Part shown: one piece after another, positions 21,271 through 31,736 of the stretch
Layout of the letters: every line of letters starts with the position of its first letter
Numbering within the stretch: position 1 is the stretch's first letter
Assembly (NCBI GenBank): GCA_009746045.1
Contig: RPFO01000079.1
Span: 5,064,468 to 5,128,467 of the forward strand
Direction of reading: 5' to 3'
DNA: 64,000 bases
Origin: Mesostigma viride
Taxonomy: Eukaryota; Streptophyta; Mesostigmatophyceae; Mesostigmatales; Mesostigmataceae
Program-made: the position numbers and the translations under genes
Notes under the pieces: generated by a model
The model's database searches: none
Seen by the model: only the letters and a program-made list of their open reading frames with translations
Told to the model about the DNA's origin: nothing

Positions 21271-23034
21271 TGGCTCACACCCAACAGTTTTGTCCTCAAT
21301 TGAGGACAGTACAATGCTGTTAATAACTCACACACACAAAAAAAATTAAATATGGGGCTTTGAACCATGATCATTTATGATGTGTTTGAGAGTTCCAATG
21401 CTTAACATCATCCATATGCGCGCATTTCCTATTTAATTATGAATTGTTACGTGCAGGGGGGCGGGCATCGGCAACCAAGGAAAACCCTCCACTATAATGC
21501 ACGAGAGAATGAGACACAAAGACCATGCTTCCAAGGACCACAAGCGGTCACCAAACCCATAGGACACCTCCCTAACATGTGGCAGCCACCCCGGGGCTGC
21601 CCATGCTTGGCCACCCCACGGACAGCTATGACATATGGCCAGGAACCCGATACGAGCAACTGCACTTGGCAGAGCACAAGGAAAGCTAGCTAAGCCAAAC
21701 TAGGGTAAGGACAGGTTTTCAGTGGCCAAGTAAGGTCCTAGGTCTTCGTAGGACGCTTAGGTGACACCATGGTGCTTTAGCACCCTAAGTAGAGCCATGC
21801 ATGCAATATAAAGGGCTCATTATAGGTATCGCAAAGACGAAGAGGCTATCACAGCAGCAGAATGCCAACATGACAAGGTCAACTCCTCTACCTAGCTCCC
21901 TCTAGAAAAAGGGATATATGTCAGAAACCATATAGGCAAGATCCCAGAAAGCCTGGGAAAAACTTTCAGCAACAAGGCAGCAACAAGAAACTATCCACAC
22001 GTACGCTTACCATAGCAAGCAAGGCATTGCTTTTAACGCCAGCGTTGGCCATGCAGATAACGATTACCTTTGCATTGACGGAACGGAAGGAAAAACGGTG
22101 GCCAGCTAACACTCGCCTCTCCCCATTCAACAGCGGCATGAAAATGAAGGGGCTGGGCATAATACACAATCGAAATCATACAATGTAATCGAATAACAAC
22201 CTACGACATGTGTTGTCGCAATTTATATGAAGAAACGGATGCGGATGATGTCCGGAGACGGCTTCTCGACGTGCTCCCAGCCGGCCAGATGCGCGGAAAG
22301 GCTCGAAAATTATAAAAGAAAGCATGGGGACGCGCGGGCAGCACCAAGCCTTGCGGCAAATGAAATCTATGGCTCGCGCCCACCGCCGTCGTCGCCAGGC
22401 GCAACAACGATCTGACGACATAAAAACTGGGTATATTTAACGCTTCCAACCGCCCAAAATACTAGTACCCAGAACTCGCCCTTGAACCCGAAAGCGTAAC
22501 AATACCCACCCTCACGGTATCCGTTGCTAATGTCAAGAAAAAAGCGCGCATCACAGAGCAGTATACCGGCTTGTCATGCAATCTACGTCGCCTCCCGTTT
22601 TTCTGCAAACTAGACAAATTCCGTTCATCAAAGAATTTTTCAGAGAATCAAAAGCGACTGCCCCCCAAAAACAGCTTGGGCGGAAGCTCTAGATGTCGAT
22701 CTATAGTTCTGTCTTGGTCCGGGGCAAAACGATCGCCTGTATAGTTCAGGCAAGCCTCGGACCTGGCTCGACCCCATAGCCGCAATTTGCGGGAACACAC
22801 GCACGCATTGCAACGTTCCCACCAAATTAGGTACTTTTCTCCACCACATAATTTACAGGTACGGACGGGTCCTGTCGACCCCAGTACCGCGCCGCGCCGG
22901 GTACCGAGTCCATTTTCGCGGGAAAAGGGTCAGATGACCGTTGGGACCAAGGTTTCGCGCCAATACCTGCTGCTGAAGGTGCTGTCCTTATTGGGAGGAT
23001 TTTGTCCTCAATTGAGGACATGTGAGTTTGGGGC
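21271..23034. mobile_element. Element D: unclassified non-coding insertion with subterminal palindromes
   Basis: This 1764-bp segment interrupts the Gypsy-C LTR and is flanked by a 5-bp duplication ACTGA; the intact LTR (10595-10599) has one ACTGA and no insert. The same 18-bp perfect palindrome TGTCCTCAATTGAGGACA occurs 20 bp from the left end (21291-21308) and 14 bp from the right end (23003-23020). The extreme ends (TGGCTCACACCC and, inverted, GCCCCAAACTCACA) share only CTCACA, so true terminal inverted repeats are weak. No coding region was recognised inside. A non-autonomous DNA transposon is my guess; a 5-bp duplication also fits LTR elements. Confidence 0.6.
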
Positions 23035-23039
23035 ACTGA

Positions 23040-23335
23040 ACATCATTCCGTCTGGACAATACAAAAGATTCATAACTGCCAAATGTCACGCACCGGAATA
23101 TTGCGCAAGCCACCAAGGCTTTGCGCCCCAAAGTCTTGTGCCTGAACCTAAGTCAGGTCACCTAAGACTGTCACTCTAGAAATTCAGGCCTTTCCGGCGC
23201 GGCGCTCCACACCGGCCCAAGGAACAAAGCCTGCGGCCTACTGAATCGGAACCAACCAAACGTCGGTAACGATTCCGATTACGGCAACCGCGTAACTTCT
23301 TGAGTGCACGGACGTAAATGATCACGGACGTGACA
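23040..23335 (-). repeat. Gypsy-C second LTR, segment 3
   Basis: Collinear with 10600-10895 with only scattered differences. With segments 1 and 2 it completes a 1031-bp LTR. Confidence 0.8.
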
Positions 23336-23812
23336 CAGCCACCCCATCTGTCTTCATGTAACACCTGTGGAGGCCCCAGTGCCTTGCTTGCATACAACAG
23401 AAGGTCAATGCAGTGTCTCTGTGTATTTTCACCTTAGGCAAGCATATGGAGGTCATTTCTTATGTTGTGGATGCATGGGAACTTACGTAGCCCCTTGCAC
23501 ACCCTTGCTATGCATGCATTTGGGCCTTGGCACAGTATACCTGCTAGTAGACATTGGTAACCACCACATGGTGGTGTTTTCTTTACAACATCATGAAGTA
23601 TATAGTTCAAGCTGCGTGTTAGTGATCATTTTGAGCATTACCCTGCAAGTCACAAGCACCATGTTCACACCTACCGTTGTAATGCCTCTTTGTGCCGAGT
23701 TGTCGCCCCATAGCCAGTTAGCAGCGAATATGATGAAGCCCAGCATATGAGGAGCTACAGTAGCATTGCCAATGATGTAGGCTTGCTTTATCTCATTTAG
23801 TCTAGCATTGGC
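23336..23812. other. Unassigned DNA between Gypsy-C and the LINE
   Basis: No gene or repeat match was seen within the window. The hexamer ATTGGC at 23807-23812 recurs at 26126-26131 and may be the LINE's target-site duplication. Confidence 0.4.
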
Positions 23813-26125
23813 TCCTGCCGGCCATGCCCCGCCGCCGCCCCGGCCCGCTCTACCGCCAGGACCCCAAGGTCTTGGCCGCCCGGCACCGCCTCAAGCGTAT
23901 TAACCGGGACCCGCTGCAGAAACCGGTACTCAAGGCCGCCCTCGTGGAGGCCTACGAGCACGCTCAGGACGCGGAGGCGGCCCAGTGCATCGCGGATGCC
24001 AAGGCCTGCCAGGCTCGCAACCAGGGCAAGGACATGTGGTACCACCTCGACCGGCTCGGCAACCGGCGGCAGCGCACCCCGGTGGAGCACACGGGGGACG
24101 GCACGGCGCCGGTCAGCCTTGACCGCTGGCTGGCCCACAATGTTTCCTTGACCGGTGGGGCTCGCGCCCCCCCCCCCGCCGCTTCACCCCGAGACGGCCG
24201 CCTGCCTCGGGGTCGCCGGACCCCCGCCGCCGCCAGCGCCCCCCTCCTCGGCCGCGGACTACCAAGTCCCCGCCTTGCAGGATGGCTGCCTTGCCACAGA
24301 CGACGTCGTACCCCCCTTCACTTTGAAGGAATTGGACGGCGCCCTTGCTCGCCTGCGGTACGATGCGGCAGTCGGTGCCGACCACCTTTCTGCTGAGCTG
24401 CTGAAGACCCCTGATCCCCCCGGCGGTTAGGGATCTTCTGCTGGCGTTCTGCAACCGTGTCCTGCTCTCTGACGAGCCTCCGCCTGCTGAGTGGCAGACG
24501 GCCATCCGCATCATGCTGTACAAGAAGGGCTCTGCTGCTGACCCCGGTAACTACCGGGGTGTCTGCCTCCAGAGCGCCGCGCTGAAGGTCTTCATGCGCA
24601 TGATGCATGCTGCACAGGCTCCGCGCCGCGCTGGACCCACACCTGGGTGAGTCTCAGATGGGTTTCCGTCGTGGTCGTAACAGTGTCATGGCTGTGTTTG
24701 TCGCGCGCCGGTTGATGGAGGAGGTGCGTCGCCTTCCCCCTGACAGTTTGCCGCTGGTCTTCATTTTTGTTGACTATATTAAGGCCTTTGACACGGTCCT
24801 CTGGGAGGCTCTTTGGGCCATCCTAGCTCTGGATCGGGTGCCACCTGCGTTTATTGCTGCGCCATTCGCCGACTGTATGAGGGCTCACAGGCAGTATAGT
24901 GCGGACTGCGGAAGGCACCACCCCACCATTCCCCCTTCACCACGGGGTGTGGCAAGGTTGTGTCCTGTCCCCATACCTGTTCATTATTGTCGTGGATCAC
25001 GTCATGCGCAAGGCATGCACGTGCGCGCTTTACTGCTCGAGCCAGGCTTGGACATCCTTAACGTGAAAGAGCACGTACGGCGGGGTTAGACGTGGTTACC
25101 GCCTTGCCGACCTGATTTATGCGGATGATACCACCCTCATCGAGAGCCCCGAGCACATTCAGACCTGGCTGGACTGTCTGGGCCTGGAGGCGCGGGCGGT
25201 GGGGTTAGAGATTAGTGTCAAAACCGAGGCGATGGTGATTGGGGCCTCCAGTACACCACCGCTGCCGCGCCTGCTCGACGGGACGGAGGTCCCGTTCCGC
25301 GACCGCTTCAAGCTGTTGGGGAGCTGGCTTCCTGACACTGCCGACGATGTGGACACCCGCATCGGCCTTGCCTGGGCCAAGCTCCGTTCGCTCAAACCCT
25401 ACTGGCGCTCGAAGGGCCTGGGCGAGCACCGCAAGCGCATGCTCTTCAAGGTCCTCGTCCTCACGGTGCTCACGTATGGCGCCGAGGCGTGGACAATCCC
25501 ACCCAAACTGGCAGCTAGGCTAGACGGCACGGTTTACAGGATGCTCCGACAGGTCCTTAACGTAGGGTTTTCCGAGCGTCCGTCATCAGAGTCTTTGTAT
25601 CATGGCATGCCCCGTATTTCGGACGAGATTAGGCAGCGTAGGATAGCATTCGTAGGACACCTTGCCCGCACCAGCCAGGTCGACACCGCCCTTGGTCTGG
25701 CTGGCCCCCAGCGGCTTGGCCAGCCAGGGCGACACATTCTGACCTGGCCTGGCCCCGAGGGCATTCCCAAAAGGGTAGGGAAACCTGTCACGACCTACGT
25801 CCAGATGTTGCTGGACGACCTAGTGGTCCCAGCCCAGTTTGAGCACCGCATCCACTCTCTCTCCCGTCTTTGGACTGCCATGCAGGACAAGACGCGGTGG
25901 AAGAGGATTGTCAAGGCGCACACGCCCGACCCTGTGGGCAAGCCCCCTCCCCCCAAACGGAGGCGGCGTTTTGATGAGAAGTGTAGTTAGGATTTTCTAG
26001 ACTAGATAGCTTAGATCGAGTTAGGATAGTTCGATTACACGGCTCCCTGCACCCCATCCATCATGGAATATGTGCTACATGATCTCCCAACGGAGGCATG
26101 TTATAATTTAATTTAATTTAATTTA
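23813..26125 (+). mobile_element. RTE-like LINE, 5'-truncated
   Basis: It carries a reverse-transcriptase reading frame (23824-25990) followed by a very short 3' UTR. The 3' end is a small hairpin CTCC-CAAC-GGAG (about 26084-26095) and a tail of about five AATTT units (26103-26125). A short 3' UTR with a microsatellite tail is typical of the RTE clade. The upstream endonuclease domain is missing, as expected after incomplete reverse transcription. A 6-bp flanking repeat ATTGGC is a plausible target duplication. Confidence 0.75.
23824..25990 (+). pseudogene. LINE reverse transcriptase, several frameshifts
   Basis: The frame starts at ATG 23824, which is probably internal to the original ORF2. 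Recognisable RT blocks: NYRGVCLQSAALKVF (finger), QMGFRRGRNSV, FVDYIKAFDTV (first catalytic Asp), a GVWQGCVLSPYLF-type block in a shifted frame near 24945, YADDT at about 25120 and FKLLGSW (thumb). The C-terminal region (RRIAFVGHLAR, then a basic PKRRRRF end) is typical of RTE/BovB-like LINEs. Frame changes occur near 24425, 24605, 24920 and 25085, so the copy is dead. The 263-codon frame at 25199-25990 is the longest intact piece. Confidence 0.8.
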
Positions 26126-26339
26126 ATTGGCATGTGAGAAAAACTGTGCATGTGGTGGGTTTGTGTGGTGGGTAGTCTTTGGCCTTCCCATGCCATGATA
26201 CGCACGAATGTGACTGTGCATTGGCATGGCTACCTATGTTTAATCGCTGTTATGTCCAGATGTTCTGCAGGCTGAAATTGATTATATATAATGCATGTTT
26301 GATCATCAATGATGTTTTTTGTTGCTATTAATCAATTAA

Positions 26340-27038
26340 TTAATTAGAAACATCACTCCGGTGGGAGTCAATGTAGCACATAGCCCTGAGAAGGGGCATA
26401 TGGCTTTTTATACATTCTAGGCTACTTCATGCATGCAAGGGTGGGAATGTAAGCTACCCGTGCTCTTGAGGTGCATGCACCAGGGCACCTGCACCCTCAT
26501 GGTCTATCACGCTATGCCCAGTTAAGGGGGAGCGTGGCATGTGGGGGAAGATCATCATGGCTATACGAGAGCTAGGGCATGGCATCTCAGCAGGGAGGGA
26601 CTCCCTGCATGGGCACTGCATAATTAAATAAAGCTAGGCGTCATCTGGAGGGTGGCTCATCATATAGGCACACATGTACATGACTAAAAAGGCTAGGCCT
26701 CAGCTGGTATAGTGCCTGCACGTAGGCGGGCATGTACAAGGCCACTGTCTAACTATTCTACACTACTGCTGCTGTATTCCCCTAGGCTGGGGCGTCTGGA
26801 GTCGCTGGGGCCGCGGTGGTCGAGGGGGTCGCGTGCCAGGGCTTGTGCCCGACGTAGATGGCCGCCCCCTTCCAGTACACCGGCTCGCCCGCCTTGGTCT
26901 GCCGGAGCTGGAGGTAGGTCGGCCATAGCTCCCGTCGCCGTTGTTGCTGTGCCAGGGTCAAGTCGTCGTCCACGGTGAAGTGAGTCTTCTCGAGCCGCTT
27001 GCGGCGTCTGAGAAACGAAATCTTGTCCGCTGGGCTCT
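26340..27038 (-). mobile_element. ORF1-only element, copy 2, 5'-truncated
   Basis: It contains only the end of ORF1 (27030-26782, in frame from PADKISFLRRRKRLEK to PATPDAPA) and the 3' UTR. The end is the hairpin ACTCC-CACC-GGAGT (26355-26368) and an AATT tail (26333-26346). Loss of the 5' part is the usual outcome of target-primed reverse transcription. TTGCTAT near both ends may be the target duplication. Confidence 0.75.
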
Positions 27039-28229
27039 CAAAGATGGGATTTTTGCTATGGGATAAGATTTTTGCTATGGGATTTGTTGCTATGGGATAA
27101 GAATTCTGAGTTGTAATGTCACCAGCCAAACTGGACCCTATTTGTAGTGGCCAGTTATTTTTAGATAGTGCAGCTGGGTCCCTGGGACAACCCATGATGT
27201 CAGTGTTCAGAAGCCATGCCTGGCTACCCAAGCGACTGCCTTTCCAGTATTGGGAGCAACGGAATTGTTTTGAGGTGTAATAATGCATTATACATGCGTT
27301 TTTTTTCGCACTCGCGCACCCCCCTGAGGGTGGTGCTATATTTAGCACACATAGGACATTGCAACATGACCCATGACATGACCCCCAAGTAAGTCCATAT
27401 ATGTGTGTGCTTTGGTCCCAGTATGGACAGTAAATTGTTATTAGGTTGGTTTGTGGGCATTTTCTTGCAAAGTGCAACTGGCCCCTATTTAGTGGCGAGT
27501 TGGACGTACACGATCCAAGGGTTATAAGCGCTTTTAATTTCTGTCATATCTGCTACAAAGGTAGTCAACCTGCCTACTTCGGCGATACCGTAGTGGCTTT
27601 AATCAAATTGCGAATAATTCTTTTCGAATGACCCCCCGAAAAGTGCTAAAATAATACTTCACTTTACCCCGTAAAGTATGAAAACCGGGATGCGCTACAC
27701 CTGTTTCTGGCTGCAGGCCGCGGCGCAGCTAGGAAAAAGTGGAGCGCCGCGTCGCGCCAGCTTGAGAACGTGAAGAGCCATAATATTACTGATTAGGGCC
27801 ATGTTGGGTTAATGAATTACCATGTTGGGTTAATGAAAGAAATAGCACTGATTAGGGCCCTATTAGCGCTGATTAGGGGCCCTATAAGCCTTGATTAGGG
27901 CCTTATTATGTCATACCGGTACTCACTTAATTGTCAGATAGGAACTGCGCTTGGTGCGTTATAATCGAATAGATAGGTTAGAATCCATGCAAGTCAGACA
28001 CTGAACTAGGCGCCCTGACTACTGCTAGTACTCCAGTACGCCACTGGTTATAAACAAGCTCCCGGGCTCGAAATTTACCTAACCCGGGCTGAACTTTCCT
28101 CGTAAAGTGTCAAATCCATGCAAAAAAAAACCTCGAAAAAGTAATTATTTGCAATTTGCCACTACGGTACTAGAATATCGCGTAGGTCCGTGCGTAGTAC
28201 TCCTGCGCACTCAGGTCTAGTGGTGAGTC
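27039..28229. other. Repeat-rich DNA without a gene
   Basis: A short tandem motif (TTTTTGCTATGGGATAAGA, about three units) lies at 27045-27110. At about 27786-27910 the motif CTGATTAGGGCCCTATTAG recurs four to five times in imperfect form. GCCCCTATTTAGTGGC at 27480-27495 and CACGATCCAAGGG at 27509-27521 are inverted relatives of 3258-3295. The 231-codon minus frame ending at 26782 fuses ORF1 with this sequence by chance. Confidence 0.4.
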
Positions 28230-28238
28230 ATCTTCTAT

Positions 28239-28314
28239 TAATTAATTAATTAATTAATTAATTAATTAATTAATTAATTAATTAATTAATTAGGAACATA
28301 ACTCCGTTGGGAGT
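28239..28314 (-). mobile_element. ORF1-only element copy 4, 3' end (rest at 39125-41239)
   Basis: This is the hairpin ACTCC-CAAC-GGAGT (28301-28314) and an AATT tail of more than 50 bp. The element continues at 39125 on the far side of Gypsy-B. The 9-bp duplication ATCTTCTAT (28230-28238 and 41240-41248) brackets the whole copy. Confidence 0.8.
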
Positions 28315-28319
28315 ATATG

Positions 28320-28821
28320 TGTTACGTCCCGGCCCTTTTGGACGGACGTAACAATGGAATAAATTATGTAGTTTGACTTGTTGTCATGGTCCGTAGGACT
28401 TTGGGACTCATTTCGGGACTTAATTTGGGAATTGTCCCTTGGTCAGGACTTTTGTATGGAACTATGACAGTTTGGGTGGTTCGGACCAGTTATTTTGGGC
28501 CTAGGTTGTTGTATGCGTGTATCTTCTAGGGGCCGGTGCAGTCGCGCCGCGCTGCGTACTTTATAGCTAGTTGAGATATTGTACTCATGCGTGGATTCTG
28601 TAGGCGAGGGTCGATGTCGACCCGAGGATCTTGTGTGGACTGCATGCTTTGGAAGGTCGGCGCCATGTCGGCGCCCCTTGCCAGCATAGTGGCAGACCTA
28701 GGTGAAATTGGTCCGAGGACGAGAGTCTCGTCCTCTTGGTTTGATGAATGATAAGTGCGAATACGCCTACACATTAAACCTGGGGCAACTATCCATTTGT
28801 AATTGGTATTGCTAGCCATTA
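28320..28821 (+). repeat. Gypsy-B 5' LTR, first part
   Basis: It begins TGTTACGTCCCGG. It is interrupted after base 502 by ORF1-element copy 3 and resumes at 30808. It contains hairpins GCAGTCGCGCCGCGCTGC and GGGTCGATGTCGACCC, which are shared with the Gypsy-A LTR. Confidence 0.88.
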
Positions 28822-30796
28822 TTAATTAATTAATTAATTAATTAGGAACATAACTCCGTTGGGAGTATATGTAGCACATAGCCCTGAGAAGGGGCATATG
28901 AGCCTATAATACATTCTAAGCTACTTCCTGCAAGGGTGGGAATGTAAACAACACTTGCTCTAGGTGCACCAAGGCACCTGCACCCTCATGATGTATCGCG
29001 CTATGCCCAGTTAAGGGGGGAGCGTGGCATGTGGGGGAAGATCATCATGGCTATACAAGAGCTATGGCATGGCTTCTCAGCAGAGAGTGACTCCCTGCAT
29101 GGGCACAACATTACTAAATAAGGCTAGGCATCGTCTGGAGTGTGGCTCATCATAGGCACACATGTACATGATTAAATAAAGCGCGTGGCTTAGCTGGGAT
29201 AGGGCCTCTAGGAGGCGTACATGTACATGACCACGGTCTATCTATTCTACACTACTACTGCTGTATTCCCCTAAGCTGGGGCGTCTGGAGTCGCTGGGGC
29301 CGCGGGGGTCGCCTGCCAGGGCTTGTGGCCGACGTAGATGGCCGCCCCCTTCCAGTACACCGGCTGCCCCGCCTTGGTCTGCCGGAGCTGGAGGTAGGTC
29401 GGCCATAGCTCCCGTCGCCGTTGTTGCTGCGCCAGGGTCAGGTCGTCATCAAGGGTGAAGAGAGTCTTCTCGAGCCGCTTGCGGCGTCTGAGAAAAGAAA
29501 TCTTGTCCGCCGGGGTCTTAAAGGTGAGAAGGAGCGGGGGCGGCCCTGCCTTACCCCGCGCGCGGGGAAGGCGGTGGGCGGCCAGCTCGATCTCACCAGT
29601 AAGGCCCATGCGATCAAGGATTTCTCTCTCAAAAGCACGTGCAAGCTTCTCGGAATTCTCACCTTCCTCCATCTTGAGATTCTTGACAATGACGTTAAGG
29701 CTGCGCTTGGCGAGCTCGGCCTCCTCGCGGAGGTCAAGCGTCTGCCGCTGGAGCTGTGCTGCGACGGCGGAGGTGGTGGAGGTGGTGTGCTGCTTAAGCA
29801 TGTCCGCCCAGGTCGTGATGGGAGGAGCATCGCCGGCCAGGCCAGCAGGGGCTGGCTTGGCGGCAATGTCCTTCACCGCCTGGGCGGTGAGGCCGGCTGT
29901 GTTCTGCAGGACCTCGATGGCGATTGCATTGTCTTTAAGACGCTGGTCGATTTCACGGAGCTGGGCGGTGATGGCGTCGGAGGTGGGGGTGGTGGCGGTG
30001 GAGGAGGCGAGGAGGGTGGCGGTGGCGGTGGGGATGGTGGGGAGCTCAGCAGCCAGCGTGCGACTCACAGCTGCCACATCTGCAGCTAGGGGCGTCACGT
30101 GCTGTGAGAGGGGCTTCGTTGAGGTGGAGGAGGAGGGCGGATTCGGTCAGGGGGATGGGGCGCCAGACGTCAATGGCACAGCGCTGAAGGATGGAAAAGA
30201 GGGCGGCAAGCTGAAGGCGCGGTCGCGTCCAGCCAGACAGGTCAGGTGCACGAGGCTGGAACTGGCCGTCAGACTGGCTGCGGAAGCATTTATGGCGTTG
30301 GAGGCGCTGGCTCAGGTCGAAAATGGAGGCATACGACCCATAAAACAAAAGCTCCAGGATCCGGATAGGTGGCCTGTCGAAATAGCCGTGTCTGCTGACG
30401 TCGAAGGTGGAAAATAACTCGTCAACGTCAAAGTCGTACTCAGACCAGCTAGGTTCGGTTGGGCGGCTGCGTTTGGGCTCGGGCGAGGCTGAAGGCGAGG
30501 CGGGGAGCCCGGGAGGGTGCTGGGCGACTACTAGTGCGCGGCTAGTGTCACTGCCGCCTGCCGGGCCTGATGGCGAAGCTGCAGCCGAAGCTGCAGACGT
30601 ATTTTCATTGCCGAGCGCAGCCGTCAGGCTGCGTTGCGTCGATGGGCGTTTGCTCATCGGATATTGCGTAATAGCGTCAGAAAATTATATCAGCATGTGC
30701 GTCTTAGAAAGACGAAGCGATTGTGATATTCACGACTAAATTCGGTGCTCAAACGTGAAAGTTATGAGCGCCGCCGTCAGCCATGGCTACCTCGTG
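28822..30796 (-). mobile_element. ORF1-only element, copy 3, full length with target duplications
   Basis: A 1975-bp insertion in the Gypsy-B 5' LTR, bracketed by an 11-bp duplication GCTAGCCATTA (28811-28821 and 30797-30807); the 3' LTR of Gypsy-B preserves the empty site. Length and position of the duplications show retrotransposition by target-primed reverse transcription. It ends in the hairpin ACTCC-CAAC-GGAGT (28853-28866) and an AATT tail. It holds a single protein frame, ORF1, and no RT. It is the youngest insertion in this nest. Confidence 0.88.
29271..30657 (-). pseudogene. L1 ORF1p-like protein, one frameshift (copy 3)
   Basis: The frame runs from ATG at 30657 for about 180 codons. 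One extra base near 30110 shifts it into a 275-codon frame (30098-29271) that runs to the stop. Numbered in the second frame: a coiled-coil-like stretch at 45-80 and 112-132, an RRM-like segment at 133-195 (RSLNVIVKNLKMEEGENSEK onward) and a basic C-terminal domain at 196-258 (KISFLRRRKRLEK, ending YWKGAAIYVGHKPW). That is the domain order of L1 ORF1p, which packages element RNA. The frameshift is not shared with copy 1, so the family consensus is probably open, about 460 residues. Confidence 0.7.
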
Positions 30797-30807
30797 GCTA
30801 GCCATTA

Positions 30808-30973
30808 TAAGTGTGTATTAAGTAGCTTGGCATCAAGTCGCGGTGCCAGATATCTCACGACCCCAGTCGTGAAGCGCAATCTGCATTAGGCCACCTTGAA
30901 TCTTCCTAATTCCGGCATGGTAGATCTTTCGCTACGTGGCTCAGGCTAGGTGTGTCTGGGCTGGGACGTAACA
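30808..30973 (+). repeat. Gypsy-B 5' LTR, second part
   Basis: Final 166 bp of the 5' LTR, ending GGGACGTAACA. The two parts total 668 bp, equal to the 3' LTR. The next bases, CTGGTTATCGGAGG, sit where a primer-binding site would be. Confidence 0.88.
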
Positions 30974-31736
30974 CTGGTTATCGGAGGAAATGTGCTGGAA
31001 AGGTTAGCTAACTCTCGCGGAGAGGGTTAGTGAGCCAATTAGGATACCAAGGCGGTGCTTGGCGTAGATAGAGGTTCCGGAATTCAACGATTGCTGACAG
31101 GTCGGCGGCCAGCCCGTAAAGGGATTCAACGACGACCTAGGCAGCAAGCGGCCAGTCCGGGATACTCGGCGGGGCTAGCAATAGTCCTGTGGTGAGGTGC
31201 TGTCAACGATAGCGTTCAGCTCTCCTGTTTTCAACGACACCTAGTGGCGGCCAGGGCTTGCCTTCAACGACACCGGGTGGCGGCCAGCTCAGGAGGGATT
31301 AACGTCATCGAAGATGGTACGTCCCCTAGTTAGAATTCTTTCTTTACAAGCTATGCCTGCTGAAGGCTAGCTGGCGAGCTCGCTTTCTCTCCGGGACCGC
31401 ACGCGTAGGGGGTTTATGTTATATGTTGTACCCTCTATAGGTTGTAAATGTCGTTGGTGCCCATGGACGTCGCGGAGACGGCCATTCGTTGTTTGACCTG
31501 CAAAGGGTCGTGGGGGTGGATACCGTCTGGCTGTTGCCGACTGTGTTGACGGTGTTTACCTCCGTGTGTGCGTATAGCCCGTTCCGCGGAAAGCTCGGGC
31601 GTGTGCTGTGTTAGACTCTGTGCTTCTCCCTCGTTTGCAAACACACATGTGTTGGTAAAGGTCACTGCACCTAGAGGTAGCCTGGGATCCCCTCCTTCTC
31701 TCCTGCTTGCAAGCCTCTGCCAGCCTATGATGTAAC
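30974..31736 (+). other. Gypsy-B leader with repeated TTCAACGA / GGCGGCCAG motifs
   Basis: The pair TTCAACGA ... GCGGCCAG occurs four times between 31080 and 31290, most clearly as TTCAACGACACC followed by TGGCGGCCAG at about 31232 and 31262. In retroelements this interval normally holds packaging and dimerisation signals. That role is inference. Confidence 0.5.

Larger units (their letters stand above)
9865..23335 (-). mobile_element. Gypsy-C: small non-autonomous LTR element, later split by two insertions
   Basis: Two direct 1031-bp LTRs flank only 413 bp of internal DNA (10896-11308), with no gag or pol. The right-hand LTR was broken first or second by Gypsy-A (11778-20999) and element D (21271-23034). 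In minus orientation the internal region carries a G-run (about 10988-10996) and three 33-bp repeats. I found no matching target-site duplication (AATCC on one side, CAGCC on the other), so the outer boundaries may have recombined. The adjoining PHD-integrase ORF may belong to a related element. Confidence 0.55.
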
